In this document: positions 33,364 through 43,001 of the stretch, piece by piece
How positions within the stretch are numbered: position 1 is the stretch's first letter
Layout: each line of letters starts with the position of its first letter
Assembly: GCF_052113225.1 (NCBI RefSeq)
Contig: NZ_JBFRCT010000011.1
Coordinates: 124,001 to 188,000 of the forward strand
Direction of reading: 5' to 3'
Length of the DNA: 64,000 bases
Origin: Pristimantibacillus sp052113225
GTDB taxonomy: Bacteria; Bacillota; Bacilli; Paenibacillales; Paenibacillaceae
Program-made: the position numbers and the translations under genes
The notes under the pieces: model-generated
Told to the model about the DNA's origin: nothing
The model's database searches: none
The model's input: the letters and a program-made list of their open reading frames with translations, nothing else

Positions 33364-33864
33364 CTATAGCTTGCGGCCGACAATAATCAAATCACGCTCT
33401 ACCCCGTCGAGTTCTGCAACCTTCGGCAGGTTAGCCCATTCTTCAAAGCCGAATTTCCGAAGCAGTGCGAGACTTGGCTCATTATGGCCAAATACAAATC
33501 CAAGCAGCGTACGAAGGCCAAGACCTGGACTAGCTTCCAGTGCCTTCTGAATAAGGAACGATCCAATGCCGCGTGCACGGTGCTCCTGATCGATATAAAT
33601 ACTGACCTCAGCTGTTGCATTGTAAGCTGGGCGTCCGTAGAAAGACTGAAAGCTCAGCCAGGCGATCATATTCCCCTCGTCTTCAAGCACCCATAACGGA
33701 CGAAAATCCGGTGAATGCTCGTCATACCATCTCATTCTGCTTTCCACAGTCACCGGCTCAAGATCAGCCGTCACTTGGCGGGATGCAATAGTAGAATTGT
33801 ATATTTCAACGATGCGGGGCAGATCAGCCAGTCCGGCATCTCGGATCGTATAATTGCTGTTCAT
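33364..33864 (-). CDS. GNAT-family N-acetyltransferase (PAT-like)
   Basis: 166 residues from ATG 33864 (AAGGAGAG upstream). GNAT core with the acetyl-CoA loop EHRARGIGSFLIQKAL (about 88-103) and FGHNEPSLALLRKFGFEEWANLP, which is characteristic of the phosphinothricin/methionine sulfoximine acetyltransferase branch. Substrate not predictable. Monocistronic, upstream of hisC by about 70 nt on the other side of its start. Confidence 0.85.
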   Translation of the reverse strand: MNSNYTIRDAGLADLPRIVEIYNSTIASRQVTADLEPVTVESRMRWYDEHSPDFRPLWVLEDEGNMIAWLSFQSFYGRPAYNATAEVSIYIDQEHRARGIGSFLIQKALEASPGLGLRTLLGFVFGHNEPSLALLRKFGFEEWANLPKVAELDGVERDLIIVGRKL

Positions 33865-33959
33865 TATTAATTCTCTCCTTACACCTTTGTATCCTTTTTT
33901 ATGATTGTACAGCGAGCGCAATTTTTCCGCACGTATAAATAATTTAACCAGTTGGAAAC

Positions 33960-34001
33960 AAAAACAAGCCAACCCCCGTGAAGAGAGTTGGCTTGTACTT
34001 T
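33960..34001 (-). terminator. rho-independent terminator of the RDD gene
   Basis: Stem AAGCCAAC / GTTGGCTT on the minus strand with a loop of about 13 nt, followed by GTTTTTGTTT. Confidence 0.88.
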
Positions 34002-34010
34002 CCCGTGCAC

Positions 34011-34418
34011 CTATTCACTGCCATCATGAACCACGACAGTACCCGCAATAAAGTCATGGATTGCGCGTTTGTCTTCCCGCAGACCTACCATAAAAGCACT
34101 GACCACTGCCCCGATGCCAAAGGTAACCGCATAGATTAAACCGCCCACCAATTGGCGCAACAGCATCGTACCGATGCCGATTGGCATACCATCCAGTCGT
34201 TTAATTTGAATGCTGCAGATCTTTTTCCCGATGGTGTACCCGTTCCATACAATAGGGATCAGCAAGGAATAAAGGAAGGATACAATATTCGAAAACGCGC
34301 TGTCTGCCTTGCCAAATAGGATCGAGGAAATAATGGCAAGCGGAATACCGATAATTAATCCATCCAAGATTGCTGCACCAAGCCGTCTCCAAAAGCCGGC
34401 TCGCATATGATTATCCAT
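34011..34418 (-). CDS. RDD-family membrane protein
   Basis: 135 residues. Opens with the RDD motif region RAGFWRRLGAAILDGLIIGIP (about 5-25, Arg and Asp conserved), followed by three or four TM helices, and ends with the family-typical DKRAIHDFIAGTVVV (about 118-132). RDD proteins are thought to be transporters or ion exchangers; no substrate is suggested here. Own terminator, so monocistronic. Confidence 0.88.
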   Translation of the reverse strand: MDNHMRAGFWRRLGAAILDGLIIGIPLAIISSILFGKADSAFSNIVSFLYSLLIPIVWNGYTIGKKICSIQIKRLDGMPIGIGTMLLRQLVGGLIYAVTFGIGAVVSAFMVGLREDKRAIHDFIAGTVVVHDGSE

Positions 34419-34619
34419 GTTGTTCCTCCCTAGTTCATTGATTAGTTACGATCATTATGAACGACAACCGTTCCTGCGAACCTTCATTCTCTTTACTTAA
34501 CCTATTACGTGCCAATTTTACTTATGAGTCACAAATTTACAACTATCATCCATGGCTTAAAATTCGCCATTTTCCTACAATCCCCTCCCTTATTTTCCAA
34601 TTTATATGATTCGTATACA

Positions 34620-34662
34620 AAAAAGCCGGGTTGCCCATTTTGGACAACCCGGCATTACAGGC
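34620..34662 (-). terminator. rho-independent terminator of glnS
   Basis: Stem GCCGGGTTG / CAACCCGGC with a 13-nt loop followed by TTTTTTG on the minus strand. Confidence 0.95.
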
Positions 34663-34680
34663 GCTATTCGGCACTACTAT

Positions 34681-36354
34681 TTAAGCTTTCGATGGATCAA
34701 ACGAGCTCTTCAGCGACACAATCCGGTTGAACACCAGGTTCTCTTCTGTCGAATCCTTCGGATCAACATTGAAGTAGCCATGGCGGAAGAATTGGAACTT
34801 GTCATGCCCCTTCGCATCCTTCATGTTCGGCTCTACGAAGCCTTTCAACACTTGCTCATTATTCGGATTGATGCATTCAAGGAACGGCTTGCCTTCCTCT
34901 TCTGCTTCACTTGTAATAAGCGGCTCATAGAGGCGGAAGTCTGCAGGAACGGCTTGCGATGCTTCAACCCAGTGAATCGTACCTTTCACCTTACGGGCAT
35001 TAAAGCCGGAGCCGCTCTTCGTTGCTGGATCATACGTGCAGCGAAGCTCGATCACATTGCCGGCTTCATCCTTGATCACTTCTTGGCAAGTAATAAAGTA
35101 AGCATGCTTCAGACGCACTTCATTGCCAGGGAACAGACGGAAGTATTTCGCTACAGGATTTTCCATGAAATCGTCTTGTTCAATGTAGATCTCACGGGAG
35201 AACGGAATTTGGCGTGTGCCCATTTCCTCGTTCTCGGCGTTGTTTTCCGCTTCAAGCATCTCAACTTGGCCTTCCGGATAGTTCGTAATAACAACCTTAA
35301 GCGGCTGCAGAACGGCCATCGTACGAAGGGCCTTCATCTTCAGATCTTCGCGGATAAAATGCTCCAGCATCCGTTCATCAACGGTGCTGTTCGCTTTGGC
35401 AACACCAATCTCACGGCAGAATGCGCGGATCGCTTCAGCCGTATAGCCTTTGCGGCGAAGACCGCTGATCGTTGGCATACGCGGGTCATCCCAAGCGGTA
35501 ACGATACGTTCGTCAACAAGCTGCTTCAGCTTTCTTTTGCTCATAACCGTATTGGTAATGTTCAGGCGAGCAAATTCATATTGCTTCGGTACGTCTGCCA
35601 TCTCGCATTCGGCAATTGTCCAGTCATAGAGCGGACGGTGGTCAGCAAATTCTAGCGTACAGATCGAATGCGTGATGCCTTCAATGGCATCACTGATCGG
35701 ATGTGCGTAGTCGTACATCGGATAGATGCACCATGCATCGCCAGTCCGGTGATGATGAGCATGAGCGATACGGTACAGTACAGGGTCACGGAAGTTGATA
35801 TTAGGCGAAGCCATATCAATCTTCGCACGCAGTACTTTCTCGCCGTCCTTGAACTCGCCTGCACGCATTCTCGCGAACAGGTCAAGATTCTCTTCTACGC
35901 TGCGGCTGCGGAATGGACTATCTTGTCCAGGCTGTGTCAGCGTGCCGCGCATCTCGCGCATCTGCTCGGCAGTCAGATCACACACATACGCTTTCCCTTT
36001 GCGGATCAGCAGGACTGCACGATTATATAACTCTTCGAAATAGTCGGATGCAAAGCGCAGATCATCCCAATCAAAGCCGAGCCAGCGCACGTCCTCTTTG
36101 ATTGACTCGACATATTCCGTATCTTCTTTAACCGGATTCGTATCATCGAAACGAAGGTTCGTCTTACCCTTGAACTCATCGGCAAGCTCGAAGTTCAGGC
36201 AGATCGATTTCGCGTGTCCAATATGCAAATATCCATTTGGTTCCGGCGGAAAGCGGGTCACGATTTCCTGCACGTGGCCTTCCTTCAAATCTTCGACGAC
36301 GATATTCTTAATAAAGTTAGAGGATGATACCTTGTTCTCCACTGTGTTTTCCAC
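34681..36354 (-). CDS. glnS: glutaminyl-tRNA synthetase
   Basis: Class I aminoacyl-tRNA synthetase of 557 residues from GTG 36354 (GGAAAGG 9 nt upstream; a TTG further upstream abuts that site). HIGH motif variant FPPEPNGYLHIGHAKSI (about 36-52), KMSKS-type MSKRKLKQLV (about 272), and the C-terminal anticodon-binding beta-barrels (about 340-557). Many Firmicutes lack GlnRS and use GatCAB for Gln-tRNA(Gln); presence of GlnRS is a recognised trait of some Paenibacillaceae and other scattered lineages, probably acquired by transfer. Confidence 0.95.
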   Translation of the reverse strand: MENTVENKVSSSNFIKNIVVEDLKEGHVQEIVTRFPPEPNGYLHIGHAKSICLNFELADEFKGKTNLRFDDTNPVKEDTEYVESIKEDVRWLGFDWDDLRFASDYFEELYNRAVLLIRKGKAYVCDLTAEQMREMRGTLTQPGQDSPFRSRSVEENLDLFARMRAGEFKDGEKVLRAKIDMASPNINFRDPVLYRIAHAHHHRTGDAWCIYPMYDYAHPISDAIEGITHSICTLEFADHRPLYDWTIAECEMADVPKQYEFARLNITNTVMSKRKLKQLVDERIVTAWDDPRMPTISGLRRKGYTAEAIRAFCREIGVAKANSTVDERMLEHFIREDLKMKALRTMAVLQPLKVVITNYPEGQVEMLEAENNAENEEMGTRQIPFSREIYIEQDDFMENPVAKYFRLFPGNEVRLKHAYFITCQEVIKDEAGNVIELRCTYDPATKSGSGFNARKVKGTIHWVEASQAVPADFRLYEPLITSEAEEEGKPFLECINPNNEQVLKGFVEPNMKDAKGHDKFQFFRHGYFNVDPKDSTEENLVFNRIVSLKSSFDPSKA

Positions 36355-36445
36355 GGCGACCAACCTTTCCCGTAAATAATTATCTTCTTATCATACACAA
36401 ATTTACGAGAAAATACACTGTGAAACTGCCAGTGGAGACAGTCTT

Positions 36446-37813
36446 CTAGAATAAGAAGTCCAATGCGCCCGTAGAGTGAAGCAGAACAAGTACGACAAGA
36501 ATTGGAGCAACATACTTCACCATAAAGATCCAAATTCGGTACCATCGCGACGACAAGCCAGCTTCATCCTCAGCATTCTTCCATACATGCCCAGCAAAGA
36601 TTGTGATAAGCAGGCCGCCAAGCGGCAGCAAAATGTTGGAGCAGATGAAATCCATCCAATCGAAGAAGGTTTTATCTCCGAACTGTAATCCTCCGACAGC
36701 ACCGCCTACCGAAATAGCCGAAGGTATGCCGATTAGGAACAGAAGCAGTGTAATAACGATAACGGAGAGTCCACGACTCCAGCCGAACCGTTCACGGACG
36801 AAAGCTACTGGGACTTCAAGCAGTCCAACCGTCGATGTTAACGCTGCAAACGCTAGGAGAATAAAGAATAAGCCGCCGAATAGGCTGCCAAACGGCATTG
36901 CTGCGAAAGCGGCAGGCAAGGCAACGAATACAAGCCCCGGTCCTTGGCCTGGCGCAATATCAAAAGCAAAGGATGTTGGAAAAATAATAAGCCCCGCAAG
37001 GAAGGCATATAGCAGGTCACCAAGACCAATCGCAAGCGTTCCTGCGCCAAGTGATTGTCTCTTGTCTACATAAGCACCGTACGTAACCATCGTCCCCATA
37101 CCAAGCGATAAGGAGAAGAAGGCATGTCCAAGCGCGACTAGCGCTGATTCCGGTGTGAGCTTGCTGAAGTCAGGATTAAGGAAGAACGAGACGCCTTCTC
37201 CCGCACCATCAAGCGTTAAAGCACGAATAACTAAAGTTACAAGCAGAATAACGAGACCAGGAATTAAAATTTTATTGAATTTCTCGATCCCAGCGGAAAC
37301 CCCTTTTAGGATAACCACGGCTGTCAGCACCAAAGCAAGGAGCTGCCACCATACCGGCTGCCAGCTGCCAATGAAGGCACCAAATTTACCAGAATAATCG
37401 GAATCCGAGAATAGATTTCCAGTAAAGGATTGTACGGCATAATACATCGTCCAACCGGCAACAACCGAGTAGAACGATAAAATAAGGAACGGAGCAAGAA
37501 TCATAAGGAATCCGAGCCAGCCCCAGCCTTTCTGCTTGCTCAAGCGACTGAAGGAAGTCACTACACTTCCGCGTCCGCCGCGGCCTATTGTAAGCTCCGC
37601 CATTAAAACGGGCAAACCTACGGCAAGCAGGCAAATGATAAACATGAGGAAAAAGGCCGCTCCGCCATATTTCCCCGTAATATATGGAAACTTCCACATA
37701 TTGCCGAGCCCTACCGCACTGCCGATTGCAGCGAAAATAAAGCCTGACTTCGAGAACCGCTCTCCCCCGTCTGTTAAGGATGGGGCGGCAGTATCCTTGT
37801 TCTGATCAACCAT
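36446..37813 (-). CDS. sodium-dependent (NSS/SNF) amino-acid symporter
   Basis: 455 residues, LeuT-fold with about 11-12 TM helices. N-terminal signature SKSGFIFAAIGSAVGLGNMWKFPY (about 20-43, read in two parts), including the unwound TM1 GSAVGLGN that binds Na+ and substrate. TM6 region LSLGMGTMVTYGAYV (about 233-247) is present. Bacterial NSS proteins usually carry Trp, Tyr, Met or branched amino acids; substrate not predictable. It starts divergently from the plus-strand glycosyltransferase island. Confidence 0.92.
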   Translation of the reverse strand: MVDQNKDTAAPSLTDGGERFSKSGFIFAAIGSAVGLGNMWKFPYITGKYGGAAFFLMFIICLLAVGLPVLMAELTIGRGGRGSVVTSFSRLSKQKGWGWLGFLMILAPFLILSFYSVVAGWTMYYAVQSFTGNLFSDSDYSGKFGAFIGSWQPVWWQLLALVLTAVVILKGVSAGIEKFNKILIPGLVILLVTLVIRALTLDGAGEGVSFFLNPDFSKLTPESALVALGHAFFSLSLGMGTMVTYGAYVDKRQSLGAGTLAIGLGDLLYAFLAGLIIFPTSFAFDIAPGQGPGLVFVALPAAFAAMPFGSLFGGLFFILLAFAALTSTVGLLEVPVAFVRERFGWSRGLSVIVITLLLFLIGIPSAISVGGAVGGLQFGDKTFFDWMDFICSNILLPLGGLLITIFAGHVWKNAEDEAGLSSRWYRIWIFMVKYVAPILVVLVLLHSTGALDFLF

Positions 37814-37953
37814 TTTACAACCAACCTCTCTTGTGTCTTCACCTGATGATGTGCCTATTATTTACTTCCAGTTCGAGAAAAAACCGGAATGCTTATCGTA
37901 CTATTTTTCATACGCTCATACAAGAACGAAGTGAACGGATGGTGATCACGTCC

Positions 37954-39153
37954 ATGGCGTCACAACCGATCGTTATCTTCCCCTGCGGCGGCTGGCAGGG
38001 CATTCCTGTCTATCAGCGAAGCTGGCTGGAGGGGCTTGTACAGAAACGGAAACTCTTCGCTGCTGCGGATGATGCTCCAAACCCTGTTGAACCACTTCTC
38101 TTCGATCAACTGGACTCGGTTGAGTGGAACAACGCCGCAGCTATTGTCATGCATCCGGCTTGGGTTCATATCATCGTACCGTTCAAACCCCGCTGTCTGA
38201 TTGTCATGCTGCATGAGTCGGAACAGGTGGAGGAAGAGCTGTGGCGCCAATGCCGCTCCTGGCTGTCCGCCAGCGGGACACTCGTCGTCGCCAGCTCTGA
38301 GGCGCAATATTTGGAGCAGTCGTTTCGCCGCAGCGGTGTCTTCCTGATGGATGGTTTAGATGAAACGTCAGATCTGTTTGCCAAGCAGGCCATCGAATGG
38401 CACATCGACGGATTTGAATCCGACACGCTCATTCGGCTGCAGCAGCGGCATCGGGCTAATTGGAGAGAGGGATTGCTGCAAAAGCAAGAGCATGCAACTG
38501 ATGCTGAAGCTCAGGGATACGCAGACGGACTCTTTTTCCATTCGGTCTATCGGTACCTAACCGGAGAAGCTGATCGTTCGCGCGAGCTATTATTAGCTTC
38601 TTTCGAACGTATGCTGCTGGAGGGGCGTAAGCAGACCCTTCCAAATGTATACCGTTTCCTGTCAGCGATCGAGTTGGAACAAGGACGTATACATGATGCC
38701 GTCCGAACTTACGGTTATACCGCACAAAATGAGGTGGAATGGCGCTATTTTGATCTAATGACGGAGTGGCTTGCAGGCAGAAAGTGTGACTTAGCCAAAG
38801 CTCTGCTGTATCGCTTAAATGATGATTACCGCAAAGCGGCCGTTCTGTTAGAACCCTTAACGGAGGATGCGGATGCACGGAAGCTGCTGATCGAAACCTA
38901 CATGCTCATGGGAGAGTTGAGACGCGCCTGCGCTCTTATTCGTCCAGAGCATCGGCAAGCTGATGCTGATCGCAGGCAATGGCTGCATCTGCAAGGGATG
39001 GCGCTGCTGCTCGAGGGCAAACGTCATGAGGCCATCCACTGCTTTCTTCAGGCTGGCGAGAATAGACAGGAAGATTTAAACGGGATAATCGAGCTGGCCG
39101 TTATGGACGGCGCTGCACGGGAGATGACTCTAGGAAATAAGGAGGCCAATTGA
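37954..39153 (+). CDS. TPR protein with glycosyltransferase-like N-terminus, head of the island
   Basis: 399 residues from ATG 37954, chosen because GGTGATC, an exact anti-16S match, lies 8 nt upstream; an ATG at 37939 is weaker. N-terminal half (about 1-135) has alternating strands and helices reminiscent of the acceptor domain of GT4-type enzymes (IVIFPCGGWQGIPVYQRSW, IVMHPAWVHIIVPFK). Residues about 190-390 are helical TPR-like repeats (GYADGLFFHSVYRYLTGEADRSRELL, LEQGRIHDAVRTYGYTAQ, LLLEGKRHEAIHCFLQAG). I do not recognise a named family. Its stop overlaps the next gene's leader. Confidence 0.7.
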   Translation: MASQPIVIFPCGGWQGIPVYQRSWLEGLVQKRKLFAAADDAPNPVEPLLFDQLDSVEWNNAAAIVMHPAWVHIIVPFKPRCLIVMLHESEQVEEELWRQCRSWLSASGTLVVASSEAQYLEQSFRRSGVFLMDGLDETSDLFAKQAIEWHIDGFESDTLIRLQQRHRANWREGLLQKQEHATDAEAQGYADGLFFHSVYRYLTGEADRSRELLLASFERMLLEGRKQTLPNVYRFLSAIELEQGRIHDAVRTYGYTAQNEVEWRYFDLMTEWLAGRKCDLAKALLYRLNDDYRKAAVLLEPLTEDADARKLLIETYMLMGELRRACALIRPEHRQADADRRQWLHLQGMALLLEGKRHEAIHCFLQAGENRQEDLNGIIELAVMDGAAREMTLGNKEAN

Positions 39154-39155
39154 GG

Positions 39156-39908
39156 ATGGTTAACGGTCTCGGAAAGGGCGGCAGGAAAAAGACAGGCAAT
39201 AAACTGACTGCCATCATGCAGGTCCGCAATGAAGCGGGTCGTTATTTGGAAGCCGCACTTGCGGATTTATCTGGTTTTGTAGACGAGATTGTGATCGTGG
39301 ATGACGCGAGTACGGATGAGACCCCCGAGCTCGCCTTATCCTTCGAGAAGGTCGTGAAGCTGGTACAGAATAAGGAATCATTGTTTCATAAAGAATGGCT
39401 GCTCCGCGAACAATTGTGGCGGACGGCGGCGGAGACGTCTCCTGACTGGCTGCTTGCCGTGGATGCAGATGAATTTTACGAGGATTATACGAAGGCGGCC
39501 ATGCGGGAGCTGATCAATCAGGATGAATACGACACGGTTTCCTTTCGGATGTACGATTTCTGGGATTCAGTCACCCATTATCGCGAAGACGAGTGGTGGA
39601 ATCTTCATCAGCGGCAGACGATGACGCTTGTCCGGTATTTGCCCGGGTACCACTATGCTTATCCGAAGCGGGCGCATCATGCACCACGGCTTCCTTTTAC
39701 GTACAGCGCACTGCCTGGCCTCGATACCGACCTCCGAATCAAGCATTATGGCTGGGCGGGGAGCAGCGAAGAACGTCAGGCGAAATATGACCGGTATATG
39801 AAGCTCGACCCGCTAGGCCAATGGGGAAGTCTCGCGCATTATGCCTCTATCCTTCATCCAAACCCCAAGCTGATCCGCTGGCAGGAGCGGGAGCGGCAGG
39901 ATGAATAA
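39156..39908 (+). CDS. GT2-family glycosyltransferase
   Basis: 250 residues from ATG 39156; GGAGG (39141-39145) gives 10-nt spacing, versus 4 nt for the TTG at 39150. GT-A fold: TAIMQVRNEAGRYLEAAL, VIVDDASTDETPEL (nucleotide-sugar Asp), and the DXD motif in LLAVDADEFYED (about 100). A central segment YDFWDSVTHYREDEWW and DTDLRIKHYGWAG are typical of small GT2 enzymes in surface-glycan clusters. Overlaps the next gene by 8 nt, so co-translated with the GT4. Confidence 0.85.
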   Translation: MVNGLGKGGRKKTGNKLTAIMQVRNEAGRYLEAALADLSGFVDEIVIVDDASTDETPELALSFEKVVKLVQNKESLFHKEWLLREQLWRTAAETSPDWLLAVDADEFYEDYTKAAMRELINQDEYDTVSFRMYDFWDSVTHYREDEWWNLHQRQTMTLVRYLPGYHYAYPKRAHHAPRLPFTYSALPGLDTDLRIKHYGWAGSSEERQAKYDRYMKLDPLGQWGSLAHYASILHPNPKLIRWQERERQDE

Positions 39909-41014
39909 GGCCAAGGCGCAGACTGTTACGATATTAACTCACAGCTATTTGAACGGGTACGGCCAGGAGTACTCGCGCATATTCGGAGGCGGCCTGGAGC
40001 GATATGTACATTTGTTATGCCGAGCGGTAAAGGAGCTTGGTCTTATTCCCGTTGTTCACCAAACACGGTGTATGAAGGCGTACGGGTGCGCGGCTGGTCA
40101 TTCGAATCGAACCAAATTACGAAGGCATTCGAGCAGATGGCTGATGCAGTGGACGGCCTTCTAATCTATGCCAGCTGTATCTGGCACCCGATCGGCTACC
40201 ACCCTGGCAGCATCGGTATTTGCCACGGCATCAATTGGGATACTCCCTTCCTTGCAGCAGAGACAAAAGCCACGATCGGGAGGCATATTAATCAGGCACT
40301 GAGGCAATTGGACAAAGTTGTCTCGGTCGATTCGCATTTCCAGACCTTCTGCCGAGCGGTATGCGAGTATGACGATCCTGCCAAAATCATTCTGCTGCCT
40401 AATCCGGTAGATACGGTTTGGTTTAAGCCCAAAACTGATTCCCATTCGAGAGAGATTAGGGTGCTTTATCCGAGAAGGCTGAGCTATGAGCGTGGTTTAA
40501 TTACGATGATGCTCTCGGCAGATGAGCTGCTCAGCCGTTATGAGAATGTATTCGTGGAATTTGCAGGAGAGCTCATTAACGGCACAATGATGGATACGGT
40601 GTTTCATTTATGGCTGGAGGCACATCCGCACCGTGACCGTATTCAGCACCAAACCTATACATTTGAGACGATCCGGGATGCCTATCATAAGGCGGACATC
40701 GCCGTCATTCCGACCTTGTTCTCGGAGGGAACCTCCCTCTCCTGTCTGGAAGCTATGAGCTGCGGACTTCCTGTCGTCGCCACCAATGTCGGCGGTTTAA
40801 ATGACCTTATCTTGACGGCTTTAACGGTCGTCTTACCCCGCCATCAGCTGCTGCCATTACTCCTGCTGTAAGCGAGCTGATCGAGCGGCCCCGGCTGCGC
40901 CGCAGGATGGGCGTGGCCGCGCGGCGGGCTGCGCTCGCATTCGATCAGAAGCGGTGGATCGCCGAGTGGAAGACGATTATAATGGCGCAGCTTGCGAAGC
41001 GGGAGAGGCGTTGA
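39901..41014 (+). pseudogene. GT4-family glycosyltransferase with two frameshifts
   Basis: Frame 1 from ATG 39901 reads MNKAKAQTVTILTHSYLN...GGGLERYVHLLCRAVKELGLIPVVHQ and then derails near 40050-40070. A second frame continues with YEGVRVRGWSFESNQITKAFEQ...SIGICHGINWD...RVLYPRRLSYERG and the donor-site motif FSEGTSLSCLEAMSCGLPVVATNVGGLND. Near 40814 one base, probably a G, is missing (LILT instead of LILDG), and a third frame gives DGFNGRLTPPSAAAITPAVSELIERP...IIMAQLAKRERR to the stop at 41012-41014. Restored, it would be a full-length enzyme of about 371 residues. Confidence 0.85.
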
Positions 41015-41275
41015 GTGGCTTAACTACACAACTCCTCTCCTGCTTCATTGCACTTTGTACACTATACGTAGGCGTTTCGATAGCGTAGCTTAGGGAGTCC
41101 ATTTCGAAGAAATAGGCTGTATCCATCTGCAACATAGCCACCAGTTCCAGACATTTCAGCGGATTATAGTGTATGGAATACAACGCAGCCCAGAGCTAGT
41201 AAGTTGTTAGTTCCCTCACAAGTACATGCGAGCAGGAACGATAGACTGTCTTTGTGGGGTTAGTGCGAGCAAGAG
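41015..41275. other. gene-free stretch between convergent glycosyltransferase genes
   Basis: 261 bases with no convincing gene. A 68-codon minus-strand ORF partly covers it but has no ribosome site. No T-run terminator hairpin was seen. Confidence 0.5.
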
Positions 41276-42989
41276 TTACAGGCCGTGCAGCGCGGATGTC
41301 ACGCGCAGCATCAGCTCTTGCTCGCAGAGCAGCGGCGCTGCGAGCGCTGCCTGCGGCGCGGCGCGGCGGGCTCGCGCCGCAAAAGCAGCCGCGAGTCCCG
41401 AGGCGGCGGCTCGCAGAGCCCATGGCTGCGCCGCCGCTTCACGCGCAGCCGCAAAATGCTCCGCCGCGGCGGCCGTGTCGGCCGCGGCGATCGCGAGCGC
41501 GCCCGCGGCCAGCCACGCGGGCCAAGCACGCACGCGAGCAAGCGCGTGCGCAAGCCTTGCAGCGGGCGGAGGCGAAGCCCGCCCGCCATCCACCCAGGCA
41601 AGGGCGGCGAGATACTCGCCCTTGCCTGGGTAGTCATCCGGCAGCTGCTCCCAGCGCTGCCGGCCAGCGACTAATCCCCCCTGCTGAACCGCCAGCAGGC
41701 CACTCCAAAAATCTCCGCCAACTGCCAATCCCGCAATCAGCTGCCTGCTTAACGCCGGCTCAAGCTGCAGTCCGGCGTCAGCGAGCAGCTCCAGCACGGA
41801 GCGGCAGAGCTTATGTCTGCCATCCGTAACCACACGGTCAACAACAGCCGGCCAATGCCCCCTTAAACTCTCGTCCATTGTACCGAGCATCAGCAGCCTC
41901 TCCCAGCCTATAATCAAGCTTGATCGCCAGCGCAGCCGCATAATAGTCGGCCGCCTTCAGCCAATCATACTTTCGTTCGGAGACATAACCTGTCATGAAC
42001 AACGCTCGGTAGGTGCCAGAGCCAAGCGCCGAGGAATAGTGCATAGGCGCACTTCCCACTGCTAATGCAACATACAGCGCTTCTTCAGCCTCTCCTGTGC
42101 GGTCCGTTTCCAGCAGTACAGCCGCATAAGCTTCATGCAGATCGGGAAAATCACCAAACTTCCTCAGCCCGCAGACCGCCCATTGCTCCGCTTCCTTCAG
42201 TCTGCCTAGCGCCCGCAAAGCATGGATCAGCTTAAGATATACATCAGAGATATGCCCCTCTTCCGCCTCCTCGTCCACTCCGCGTAATAATGGCTCAAGC
42301 CATAATACCGCCCGCTCCCAGCTGCCATAAGTAAAATATTCCGTTCCCATCGCATAACGCAGCACCGGATTATCCGGATCACGGCTTAATGCTGCAAGTA
42401 ATATGCGTTCATTCCGTTCTTTTTTCCTGCGTTGCATCATAACCACATTCCGGTGACCCTCATGAAGCAGTTGAACAGGTGCCTCTCGAAGCGCCTCCGA
42501 ACCATAGGCAGCTACCGCCGATGCAGCTTCTTCATGCAATGCCCCCGTAAATCGAATACGCGGATCATTCCGAAACAAACGGCATACCGCATCCGAGATC
42601 TCCTCATCCCCGCTTCGCCCGTCTACTCTGCTTCTTATTTGAACCAGATAGCCATAACAGCTTTCTTCAGCGAGCAGCTGCTCCCACGTTGCAATTGGAA
42701 GCGGGACAAGCCGTTCATCCGCATCAAGGACCAATATCCAGGGCTGGGATGCTTGTTCGAGCGCAATATTACGTGCTTCAGCAAAATGATCCTGCCAGCA
42801 GATGGTCAACACCTTGGCACCGAACGCTTCTGCAATCGCAGCTGTTTGATCTGTAGATCCAGTGTCAACGATAATGATTTCCGAGCAAAAAGGAGCCGCC
42901 GACGCCAGACATTGCGGCAGAAAGCGCTCCTCGTTCCGAACGATCATGCAGAGCGACACCGGCAGCGTACCATAAAATGCTGCTTCCAC
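41276..42989 (-). pseudogene. GT2-TPR glycosyltransferase with a +1 frameshift
   Basis: From ATG 42989 the frame codes a SunS-like GT2 domain (LPVSLCMIVRNEERFLPQCL, IIIVDTGSTDQTAAIAEA, DXD in ILVLDADERLV) and TPR-like repeats, then stops at 41838 in ...GREFKGALAGCC. One extra G within GCCGGC (plus strand 41847-41853) explains it: removing it gives ...GREFKGALAAVVDRVVTDGRHKL and joins the open frame 41276-41941 (LELLADAGLQLEPALSRQLI...). Restored length is about 570 residues. The last 110 codons are extremely GC- and Ala-rich. It is either a sequencing error or recent loss. Confidence 0.85.
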
Positions 42990-43001
42990 TCCCGCCCCTC
43001 C

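Noticed and set aside
40977..41183. 68-codon minus-strand ORF between convergent glycosyltransferase genes
   Set aside because: No ribosome site, and it overlaps the end of the restored GT4 frame.
41226..41829. Overlapping plus-strand ORFs of 108-191 codons in the GC patch
   Set aside because: High GC removes stop codons in all frames; the minus frame alone shows TPR-like sequence joined to a GT2 gene.
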